The notes below the pieces were generated by a model, which worked only from the letters and a program-made list of their open reading frames with translations, was not told the origin of the DNA and did no database searches. The position numbers and the translations under genes are program-made. A DNA stretch of 64,000 bases from Microplitis mediator (lineage: Eukaryota > Arthropoda > Insecta > Hymenoptera > Braconidae). Position 1 is the stretch's first letter. Every line of letters begins with the position of its first letter. Below are positions 56,901 through 64,000 of the stretch, piece by piece. Location: NCBI RefSeq assembly GCF_029852145.1, contig NC_079979.1:4016501-4080500 (forward strand). Direction: 5' to 3'.

Positions 56901-58622
56901 AATTTTTTTTACGTCTTCTGATTTTCATAAGTAGCTAACGATGCGTCATAGGAATAATTGGCAGGCATATTTTTGTAGGGAATTGAATGCTCTACAAAAA
57001 AAGATTCTTATCATTTTTTGCGGAATCTATTTGTTCAAAAGTTATTTGAGGTTGAAGTCGAATTCATATTAAATTTTGAGTTTTTCTTACTTTTTCGGCG
57101 AAACTATCAGACCTATTACAAAATATCATGGGACCTTTTTTGTAGACAATTTTATTCTCTAGAAGTTATATAGAATAAAGTTTTTTCGAATTCCGCATTA
57201 TTTTCTAGTTATTTTTATTTTAATGTCAAGCTCTTAAAATCGTTCAGAATACTATTTTTTTATGAGCATGACATTAAAATAAAAATAACTAGAAAACAAT
57301 GCGGAATTCGAAAAAACTTTATTCGAAATAACTTTTAGAGAATAAAATTGTCTACTAAAAAGGTTTGATGATATTTTGTAATAAGTCTGATAGTTTCGCC
57401 GGAAAAGTAGAAAATCTCAAAATTTAATATGAATTCGACTTCAACCTCAAATAACTTTTGAACAAATAGATTCCTCAAAAAATGATAAGAATCTTTTTTT
57501 CTAGAGCATTCAATTTCCTACAAAAATATGCCTTCCATTTATTCCTATGACGCATCGTTAGCTACTTATAAAAATCAGAAGACGTAAAAAAAATTTTTCC
57601 CATGTTATTCTTATGGGAAATAGAAAAGTGCGATGAGGAACCTCTTAATGTTAATATTAAGAGCTCTAATTTTCACAGGCGTCTTTTTTTATCTAAACGA
57701 AACTTTTGAACTTGTTTGGAAGAATAAAAAACATTTGTTTGTTTTTTGAATCACCCTAATATATACATATATTTGACTGTGTCAAAATAAGTTTTTTTTT
57801 CTTTTCGATTAAATGTGTCTTAAAAGTTTCTTCAATATAAAAAAAAAAATTCAGTTTTTGAGATACAAAATTGAGATTTTAGGAGGATTTTTCTTTTTCA
57901 TAAAAGTAACTTGCAAAATATATTTAATTAAAAAAAAAAAAAAAAAAAAAAAACTTTTTTTTCCAAAACAGTCTAATGTAAATGTATATTTATATAATTT
58001 TGTGCTATATACAGATCAATTAAAGTATGCTTTTCACATAGTAATTACGTTGAAAATACGTACAGCTATCTATAATCCTACCAAAAACAGATTCTCTGTA
58101 TAAAATCTCGCCAAGTACACGTGGAAATTTTTTTAAAAGTAAAAAAAAAAATATTTTTAATAAAAAAAAAGTCAAATCGAAAAAATACCAAGTCCCTAAT
58201 ATAATTCAAAATCATGGTAAACGTTTTCATAAAATTTCAAAAAAAATTTTAATGTACTTGGTGTGCGTTGCTATATTTAGTCGATCAAAATCAATTTCTA
58301 ATGACATCAAAAGATGTTATTGTTTTTATCATTTTGTAACCACACAAAGTACATTGAAATTTTGTTATTCAATTCTTTTTTCAATTTTATGAATATGTTT
58401 ACCATGATTTTAAATTATATTAGGTATTTGTTAGATTTGGCTTTTTAATTTATGTAAAAAATATTTTTTTATTATTTTTAAAAAATTTGAAACGTTTACT
58501 TGGTGCGATTTTATACAACCGGTTTATGGCAGGATTTATTTTAATAAAATTTATAAGCATATTTAAGGTTAAGTTTTAACTTTTACATTACCAACATAGA
58601 TAGTCCTTTTAGTATTATTCAT
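44342..58622 (-). CDS. PPIE: Cyclophilin E (RRM plus peptidyl-prolyl isomerase)
   Basis: Four coding exons on the minus strand, 58622-58592, 55399-55230, 49840-49484 and 44659-44342, join in frame to 291 residues (human PPIE is 301). Residues 8-80 form an RRM with RNP2 (IYVGGL, 8-13) and RNP1 (RGFAFIEF, 47-54). Residues 130-291 are a cyclophilin domain with FHRII (Arg181), MCQGGDF, GSQFF, Trp247 and His252, all expected for activity. PPIE belongs to the activated spliceosome and binds RNA. The linker is slightly shorter than in human. The FHRIIP proline is Ser184 here. The introns (3.2, 5.4 and 4.8 kb) are mostly repeats. The stop codon lies 101 bp from that of the convergent ABHD3. Confidence 0.94.
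44870..45600. repeat. Foldback repeat in PPIE intron 3
   Basis: Inverted arms around TTTTGAAAATATCAAAAATA (45020-45074 with 45497-45546) contain a GGTCGCTC word. Partial relation to the TAGGGTG foldback group. No gene. Confidence 0.6.
45845..45935 (+). ncRNA. 5S rRNA-like pseudogene or 5S-derived SINE head
   Basis: AAAGTCAAGCAGCATC, a GGGATATTAATTGGACGGG stretch and GGTGACC follow the order and spacing of the internal promoter of 5S rRNA (box A, intermediate element, box C). It is too diverged and too short for a working 5S gene. A T-run follows at 45950. Confidence 0.6.
46569..47494. mobile_element. Foldback MITE built from AATAATTCGAA
   Basis: Ends TTAGGGGTGTGCGAATA and complement. The outer 180 bp on each side is made of TTCGAATAATTCGAA words. 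The inner 550 bp is two long, nearly identical inverted arms. Confidence 0.88.
47567..48156. mobile_element. AAGGTACC-ended DNA element
   Basis: Inverted ends AAGGTACCGGCAGGTAATAA (then GGCC) and complement, 590 bp. TAATAAGGCCTA recurs inside. Two copies of an AGACTAGATTG..TTT segment lie in the centre. Embedded in ATATATAATTATATA words. Confidence 0.8.
48428..49234. mobile_element. Word-array element built from CATGCCTGATCAGG
   Basis: Ends CCCGGGAAAAAATGATCAGA and complement. Interior of CATGCCTGTTCATG, CTGATCAGGCC and GTCTGATC words. A block with a tRNA-like module and TATATAATTATATA words (about 48815-49085) is nested inside. Confidence 0.85.
48904..48969 (+). repeat. tRNA-like module
   Basis: Box A-like CAGTGGGTAGCGAG and box B GGTTCAAATCC at tRNA spacing. 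The acceptor stem is not closed. Confidence 0.55.
49484..49840 (-). other. PPIE: PPIE exon 3
   Basis: Acceptor GTTGCAG, 119 codons from NDSELFGR (end of RRM) through the acidic linker and NPQVYFD to FHRIISDF, donor GTATCC. Open frames read past the donor are intronic. Confidence 0.92.
50026..51515. mobile_element. Word-array element built from AATGGATAATTAAAAG
   Basis: Ends CAGGGTTGCAAATTTTTT and complement (GCATTTTTTGCAACCCTG). 1.5 kb of TTTTTCAAAAAATGGATAAT words in both orientations. It is interrupted around 50430-50720 by a CA-rich tract and a TTTTTCAGAGTTTTTC block. Lies in PPIE intron 2. Confidence 0.8.
51619..52849 (+). mobile_element. Solo LTR in PPIE intron 2
   Basis: Starts TGTAACAGTGCGTTTT and ends CCACCGTTATA, homologous at both ends and in the GCCGCGTGTCCGG segment to the minus-strand LTR at 36265-37032. 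1.23 kb, non-coding; target duplication not recognisable. Confidence 0.72.
52963..53155. mobile_element. Word-array MITE built from TTACGGTAA (copy 2)
   Basis: Inverted copy of 41847-42030, ends CCCTAGCAAGCCTGAG and GGGTCCGTTAG. It is inserted at the edge of the ACACAG-family element that follows. Confidence 0.88.
53160..55075. mobile_element. ACACAG-family element, copy 2 (interrupted)
   Basis: An inverted copy of 9033-10379 with the minus-strand tRNA-like module at 54469-54533 (box A TAGCATAACTGG, box B-like GGTTCGATTCC). Split by an insertion at 53768-54470. The left terminal repeat is lost at the neighbouring MITE. Confidence 0.72.
53768..54470. mobile_element. 703-bp insertion with TAGGAAT duplication
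   Basis: TAGGAAT at 53761-53767 and 54471-54477 flanks a block rich in ACCGGTTAAATAA words, with its own tRNA-like module (54070-54131, box B GGTTCGAATCT). It interrupts the copy-2 element just beside its tRNA-like module. The 7-8 bp duplication suggests a hAT-like element. Confidence 0.68.
55230..55399 (-). other. PPIE: PPIE exon 2 (RRM core)
   Basis: 170 bp, acceptor TAATTATAG, from GGLAEEVDEK to AAIDNM, donor GTAACT. It carries RNP1 and begins with a split Gly codon. Confidence 0.92.
55800..56354. repeat. Foldback family, single diverged arm
   Basis: Contains the AGAGCTTGACATTGAAATGG junction and ends AACACCCTAATC. The matching left arm is reduced to about 50 bp. PPIE intron 1. Confidence 0.65.
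56737..57759. mobile_element. Complete 1-kb foldback element (TAGGGTGATCC)
   Basis: Ends TAGGGTGATCCAAAAAA and TTTTTTGAATCACCCTA. The arms meet at about 57240 (a GCTCTTAAAATCG / TATGAGC loop). The TTAATATTAACATTAA core is near both ends. It serves as reference for the broken copies at 12118, 42950 and 55800. Confidence 0.88.
58592..58622 (-). other. PPIE: PPIE exon 1
   Basis: 31 bp: ATG and ten codons reading MNNTKRTIYV plus the first base of Gly11, donor GTAATG. Too short for an ORF search; identified from the match to the human start (a TKR..YVGG pattern) and phase 1 joining. Confidence 0.82.
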
Positions 58623-58840
58623 TTTCAATTTGATAGTGTTTTTATTTATTAAAAAATAGTAATTGTTGATTTTTTTTATGAATTATAACTGTTTTTTTTA
58701 AATTTATTTGTGATATTTTTCAACCAATAACGTTCAGGCCGGTATCCGTACAAAAATATATAATATAAACATATAGGAAAGTGACTTATCGTCACATTAC
58801 TTGGTTGCGATTATTGACAGCAAAAGTTTTTTATACCCTA

Positions 58841-59229
58841 CCCTAATAGCACAGTTTGCTTTAGCAAAAGTTTACTTTACAAAAGTTTCCTTGCATTTTT
58901 CGTCAAATGTCCGTCAACTTCGGACTTTTGCGTTTTTGACGACAATTTATATACAACTTGCTAGACAAATTGACGTCAATTTACTACCTGAATTTGAATG
59001 CAAATTCACTTTAAAAGTTAACTAGAAAATTTGTTTCTTCTGAAACGGTAGTATCGAACATTACCGACTTTTTTTTGTAGTAAAAATACACCTCTAAATT
59101 GAGCAATAATTAACCGCAAATTTTTCTTTCCAACTTTTACTGTCAAATTGTCGACAGATTCGGTTAGCAAATTTCAAGCAATTTCAATGTCAAATTACCG
59201 TCAATTTCAAGCTAATGTGGCTATTATGG
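58841..59229. mobile_element. Word-array MITE near the PPIE start
   Basis: TA-flanked, ends CCCTAATAGCACA and TGTGGCTATTATGG, interior of AAATTGACGTCAATTT-like and AAAGTTTACTTT words. It lies about 220 bp upstream of the PPIE ATG, so it may overlap the promoter or 5' UTR. Confidence 0.78.
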
Positions 59230-59593
59230 TATTTATATTTTTTTAAATTACTCAATTAAAGTTATTAATTAACTATAATTAATCATCTATCATTCACCAT
59301 CAAACGATATTACATTGAATTGTATTTAAAAAAAAGGCATACTTAAAAAATGGGGTGCTAAAAAAAAAAATTTAGGTCAGTTTTTATTTTTTATTTTATA
59401 AGCAAACAAATAACCATCAAATTATAATATTAGACTATCATAAACCATCAAACAACCATCAATCGATTGCAAAAAAAAAATTTGCAATTACTCATTATGG
59501 GATGCTAAATGTGAGGTACCACCGAAAGTGTCCATCAATTTTGGAAATACCAACTCTTGCGGCCAACTTGGCAAATAGTTGCGGCTGTTAGTT

Positions 59594-60778
59594 TGTTATG
59601 TCCTCAGTGGCCTCAGGTGCCTCCACCTGTCAATGAATTAATGAACTTGAGATCCATAAATAGGCGCGCATTTAAATTTCATTTGAAATTATATATTATC
59701 TTACAACACTTATTGCGTCTTATCAATATTTAGTCAATAATTTAAATAATAAATCGTCGTGGCACATACTTATTACATTATATATTTTATAATAAGAAAC
59801 TTTAAATAAATAGATAAATAAATCTTTAATTTGTATTCAGAGAAATATAAATACAGTTTGAGTGGTCTTGGAACGTTTCCTGTCACTTGATACTTAAAAC
59901 CTAAACAAAACACACGCATAAAAATCATGAATACGCCCTTGTTCTATAGTTAACAGTAAATATGGTTATAAACAAATGCATACTCTATAAACAAATAAGA
60001 AAAAGATATATTTAATAAATAAATGTTACTTATAAATGAAAACCATATCACAAGAACTCAACTATTATATTTAATATATATACATATTAAATAAAGAGTG
60101 ACTCGTATAATAAATAAATTAATAGAAATATAGAAATATAGCATTAGAATAATTATAATGGTTTTTCATGATAAATAATAATGTCAATTGTATTAAATAA
60201 TTAAATATAGAATAATTAACTAAAAGATTGTATTTAAGTACAGGAAAATGGAATATAAATAATATAAGTAGTAGGTAAAATCATAGAACGGATAAATAAA
60301 GAACGTAGATGTGTAAACTCATATCTCGTACGTGTATTCGTAGGAAGTATAAATGTATCAGTATATAATTAAAAAGAACGTTGATATGTATAAGTACATA
60401 TATTGCACAAGTATGTGTGTGAATATGAGAATGGTGGGAGAAGTCGAAGAGTGGAGAGTCAGAGATCTTTCTGCCGTCTGATGTGACTTCACTTCTCTCC
60501 GAGAACTATCGACGAGCACAACTGTTATTACTGATCAAATCTTATCTATACTTTATAATAAAACTCAGTCTTCAGATAAAAGTTATTTCATCAATTACAT
60601 CTATCCTTATCCATAATTTCATTATTTCATTAAATAATAATCATAATCATCATCATCATAGTCAACAATAGATTTATCACTGTTTTCAAATTCAAAATTG
60701 GTCCCGCGTGACAACGAACTGCCCACTGTCCAGGAGGTGGCGTCAGCTCCGATCCTAGTAACCTCCCAGGACATAACA
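59594..60778. mobile_element. LTR-like element between PPIE and LSM1
   Basis: Perfect 11-bp terminal inverted repeats TGTTATGTCCT / AGGACATAACA, TG...CA ends, 1185 bp. AGTT precedes and ACTT follows (one mismatch). It contains TATAATAAAACTCAGTC, a plausible LTR polyadenylation region. The small open frames inside are not convincing. Confidence 0.65.
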
Positions 60779-60779
60779 A

Positions 60780-61372
60780 CTTGGCTATCAAGAATATTGT
60801 ATCAACGACAGACATGATATAATTCTCTTGGCATTCTAAAATTTTATATCGTAACTTTTTGAAGTCGCGCTCTTACGAACCGGACTTATATCGTTCTTCG
60901 TTTAATTCTGTCCTACTTCACCAGTTTTAGGCGCTTTCTTTCAAATTAGGTCATTTTGCAGAAGCAGCGCCACCTTGATTTTACTCGATTTTATGGACCA
61001 CTTTTAATACACAGAGAGAGTGCTCCTTACCTCTACCCTCCATACTTATAGTGTTAGTAAACGGCCCCTGGCTGTCACATTGGAGCAATTTCACGAAGCA
61101 AGACAGTTAAATGTTAATTATTTTATAATTTGATAATACTATGCATATAGATTTCGGAGAGTAACTTATTAACTACTGAGTAAAAGCAATCATAATTTTT
61201 ATTGAGTAATCTTAGGAATAATTATTTTGCAATAACATACATAACCTCTTTTATTGTTTATTTCTTTACTTTTAAATTATAAAAGATGTATTAAAATAAA
61301 AAAATTATTTTTTGTTACCATATAATATAATATTGAAAATTAACAAAAAAAAAAAAAACTTAATTGTTTGCA
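60780..61372. other. Region upstream of LSM1
   Basis: It presumably holds the LSM1 promoter. A moderately GC-rich stretch (60860-61090) may include the transcription start. No TATA box is obvious and no repeat was recognised. Confidence 0.4.
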
Positions 61373-61418
61373 ATGGATATTGTACCAGGAACTGCGTCAC
61401 TTCTGGATGAACTCGATA
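61373..61418 (+). other. LSM1: LSM1 exon 1
   Basis: 15 codons plus one base after the ATG at 61373; donor GATA|GTATGT. The upstream context is A-rich, and no earlier in-frame ATG is needed. Confidence 0.92.
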
Positions 61419-62884
61419 GTATGTTCTATATTTATTTAATTTTCGTTTTTATGATTTTAAAGTAATTTTTTAATTTTGGTTTATTAATATAGAAAAGCTT
61501 ATGGTGTTATTACGAGATGGTAGAACACTAATTGGTTATTTGCGAAGTGTTGATCAGTTTGCCAATCTCGTCTTACATCGAACAATTGAAAGAATTCATG
61601 TTGGTAAAGAGTATGGAGACATTCCACGTGGAGTATTTATTGTACGTGGTGAAAATGTTGTTCTATTAGGTGAAATCGTATGTATAGTCAATTTATTTAA
61701 TTAATTACACCGGCACACAAAAAAAAATAAGTTCTCTGTACTTTTGACGGGACCGATTTATTCCCATGTATTTTGACCCGCTGAATCCGAATCCGAGGTC
61801 CGTTTAACCCGTACACCCTCAGATTTTTAGAAAACTTTAAAAAACCTCAAAAATACACAAAAATCGAACGTTTTTCAAATTTATACATTTTTTTAACCCT
61901 AACTAAGCATGATTTGTATGTATTTCGGTCCTCCACATACTAACCTGAAGTTTATTGAAAACATTAGCCATTTAAAGTCTGAGTAAATTCCAAAAAACCC
62001 CAAAAAATTGCAAAAAAGCAAAAAAATTCTTAGTATTGTGATGAAAAAAATTTTATAGGGCTAAATAAATAATTATTTTCATGTATGTTTGTCTGTCACA
62101 TATAGTTCTCGAACATCCATGGCTCAGACATCTCTAAAATTTTAAATAAATGGCAAAAATTCCCAAAAAATCGAAAAAAATAAAATTTGGTACAACAAAA
62201 ATCATTTTTTAAATCGAAATAAATAAAAAAAATCATATTGTTCGATCTGTGATATATATATAAAAAATATTTTGGCCTAAAACATAAAAAAATTTTAATA
62301 TGCTTCAAAAAATTTTTTTCATCACAACACTAAGAATTTTTTTGCAATTTTTTGGAGTTTTTTGGAATTTACTCAAACTTTAAATGGCTAATGTTTTCAA
62401 TAAACTTCAGGTTAGTATGTGGAGGACCGAAATACATACAAATCATGCTTAGTTAGCGTTAAAAAAATTTATAAATTTAAAAAACGGTCGATTTTTGTGT
62501 ATTTTTGAGGTTTTTTAAAGTTTTCTAAAAATCTGAGGGTGTACGGGTTAAACGGACCTCGGATTCGGATTCAGCGGGTCAAAATACATGGGAATAAATC
62601 GGTCCCGTCAAAAGTACAGAGAACTTATTTTTTTTTGTGTGCCGGTGTTATTGATGTTAAAAGTTATTACTAATTATGGCAATTACAAATACATTTTTTT
62701 TTAATATCAGGATAGGGATAAAGAAAAAGATTTGCCATTGTCTGAAGTGTCTGTTGATGATATTTTGGATGCGCAAAGAAGAGAACAGGAATTGAAACAA
62801 GATCAAGAACGTTTGATGAATAAAGCCTTAAAAGAAAGAGGTTTATCATATATACCGGACTTGGGACATGATGATATGTTTTAA
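61373..62884 (+). CDS. LSM1: LSM1, U6-like Sm protein of the mRNA decay ring
   Basis: Exons 61373-61418, 61493-61677 and 62711-62884 join to 134 residues (human LSM1 133). The start MDIVPGTASLLDELDKK matches the family's PGTASL opening. Sm1 (LLRDGRTLIGYLRSVDQFAN, 21-40) and Sm2 (IPRGVFIVRGENVVLLGEI, 59-77) are intact, including the Asp-x-x-x-Asn and Arg-Gly residues that line the RNA pocket. The C-terminal helix extension, which spans the ring in LSM1-7, is present (78-134). LSM1-7 with PAT1 binds oligoadenylated mRNA 3' ends and promotes decapping in the cytoplasm. The first intron is 74 bp, the second 1033 bp and nearly all foldback. An AATAAA is at 63003. Confidence 0.96.
61493..61677 (+). 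other. LSM1: LSM1 exon 2 (Sm fold)
   Basis: 185 bp from acceptor TTAATATAG, carrying both Sm motifs; donor ATC|GTATGT. Confidence 0.94.
61707..62648. mobile_element. 942-bp foldback element inside LSM1 intron 2
   Basis: Begins ACACCGGCACACAAAAAAAA and ends with its complement. The two arms of roughly 400-450 bp are almost identical when inverted (for example CGGACCTCGGATTCGGATTC and complement). TTA-like bases flank it. It leaves only about 30 and 62 bp of unique intron on either side. Confidence 0.9.
62711..62884 (+). other. LSM1: LSM1 exon 3 (C-terminal helix)
   Basis: 58 codons from acceptor TTAATATCAG, charged helix RREQELKQDQERL, ending ERGLSYIPDLGHDDMF and TAA. Confidence 0.94.
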
Positions 62885-63321
62885 TATATTAATGTAGTTA
62901 TGGTATTGTTTAATATATTTTTTATTGAAATCGAATGGATAATATACTAAGATGAACGATTTTTCAATTATTTTAGCGATTTACTATTAACTGTACTATA
63001 GAAATAAAAGCTAATATTTTTTCAAACAAAAAATTTCAACAGTTTTTAAAGTCAAAGCCTACAAAATTTTCGAAGTTTATTATTTCAATATTAATAGCAA
63101 TATTGGCATATATTACAAACTGTTGACTAACCAATTTAAAGATTTATATGATATGCGTAACGAAATTGCGCCGATCTCTAACAAATAAGTGAATACATCA
63201 AGGATTTATCGAAAATTTCGCTGGAGATAACATAAAAAAACAAGAGTAATGATTCCTGAGTTGGTACGAAGTGTAATGGTACAAGAAAATATTTTGGCGT
63301 TCGAAAATAATGGGTCCTTTA

Positions 63322-63530
63322 CCCTAATAATTTACGGCAAATTTGCGGTGAAGCTGCGGTAAATTTGCGGCAATGTTGCGGTGAAAGTACGGTAGTTTAC
63401 GGTAAAAATGCCGCATTTTCGCCGTAAAGTTGTGGTAACAGTGCAGTACTTTACCGTAGAAGTTTTGTAAAATTGCGGTATTTCACCATATAATTGCGGT
63501 AAATTTGCTGTATTTTACTGTAATGTGAAG
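63322..63530. mobile_element. Word-array element built from TTTGCGGTAA
   Basis: Preceded by TA, begins CCCTAATAATTTACGGCAAA. About 200 bp of TTTGCGGTAAATTTGCGG words. The right terminal repeat is not clear, so the end is approximate. Confidence 0.65.
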
Positions 63531-64000
63531 CTTTTCACTGGAATGTCTGTTGACAATCGGATATTTGACTGTAAACAACTGTCTTTACTTGACATATCGG
63601 TACCGTGTTTTTAAGATTTGGTATTGTGTAGTGCTGGATATTATTCAAATCGTAAAGAAATCTGTTCTCATCAGTGTTGACCGAACTTTCAAATTGTAGA
63701 TCTACATTGATATCATTACAAGTATTCAGATAACTTAGATTTTCTCACATTAAAGGTGTAGATTAGAATCTATACAATTTAATAATTTTTTAATTTTTCG
63801 ATCTACTTTGATTTTTTCTAATAAATGTAAAAAATTAATAATTTGATCTACATTCATCAATATCGAATGCCGTATTTTTATTCCAGTATATTTACGCTAT
63901 TTTTTCCGTAGTATGATCTTATTTTGCGGTGTTAGATGTTAAAATACGAGAGTGGATTTCGAAGTGTCAGAACCCGTACTGGTTTGCCAGAAGTTTATTC
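63531..64000. other. Window end, no gene seen
   Basis: AT-rich sequence downstream of LSM1. Some words (AGATCTACATTGAT, GATCTACATTCAT) recur at 63690-63870, perhaps the edge of another word-type element. Nothing else recognised. Confidence 0.4.

Noticed and set aside
57813..58103. 96-aa plus-strand frame opposite PPIE intron 1
   Set aside because: Made largely of poly-A-encoded lysines and Phe-rich AT sequence; no domain and no splice support.

Overview
The window is eukaryotic, AT-rich and strongly repeat-dominated. Spliced genes with GT-AG introns, AATAAA signals, a DIRS-type retrotransposon, LINE fragments, LTRs and many inverted-repeat DNA elements point to an insect. The repeat style suggests a hymenopteran, possibly a parasitoid wasp, but that is an inference and no marker in the window proves it.

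Four host genes can be reconstructed. (1) A 59-aa secreted six-cysteine peptide (+, coding 10485-19430), with a TATA box and a kappaB-like site ahead of a non-coding first exon and an 8.8-kb intron packed with transposons. (2) An ABHD1/ABHD3-type alpha/beta hydrolase (+, 29837-44240, seven coding exons, 386 aa, full Ser-Asp-His set). (3) Cyclophilin E / PPIE (-, 58622 down to 44342, four coding exons, 291 aa, RRM plus PPIase), tail-to-tail with the hydrolase and only 101 bp between stop codons. (4) LSM1 (+, 61373-62884, three exons, 134 aa), whose second intron is almost entirely one large foldback element. All splice phases were checked by hand and close in frame.

Layout: 1-6.3 kb is a decayed DIRS-like element (gag, RT-RNase H, tyrosine recombinase, inverted-repeat 3' end) with a solo LTR in gag and a small DNA element in the recombinase. 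6.3-8.1 kb is repeats. 8.2-19.6 kb is the peptide gene; its intron holds nested elements at least three deep and an LTR. 19.7-29.7 kb is gene-free: repeats, minisatellites, palindromes and a duplicated sequence. 29.8-44.2 kb is the hydrolase gene; its introns carry an LTR, two LINE pieces, a broken multicopy Cys-rich gene and many MITEs. 44.3-58.6 kb is PPIE with similar introns, including a 5S rRNA-like sequence. 59.2-64 kb holds an LTR-like element and LSM1.

The most striking pattern is a set of short elements, many flanked by TA and beginning CCCT or CCCG. Their interiors are almost wholly built from scattered imperfect copies, in both orientations, of one short family-specific word (for example CACCGTGG, TTACGGTAA, GTATACACC, CATGCCTGATCAGG, CCCAATTGGG). 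A second theme is that at least eleven tRNA-like modules with recognisable B boxes (A boxes clear in most) sit inside different repeat families. Coordinates of repeat ends are hand-read and may be off by a few bases.
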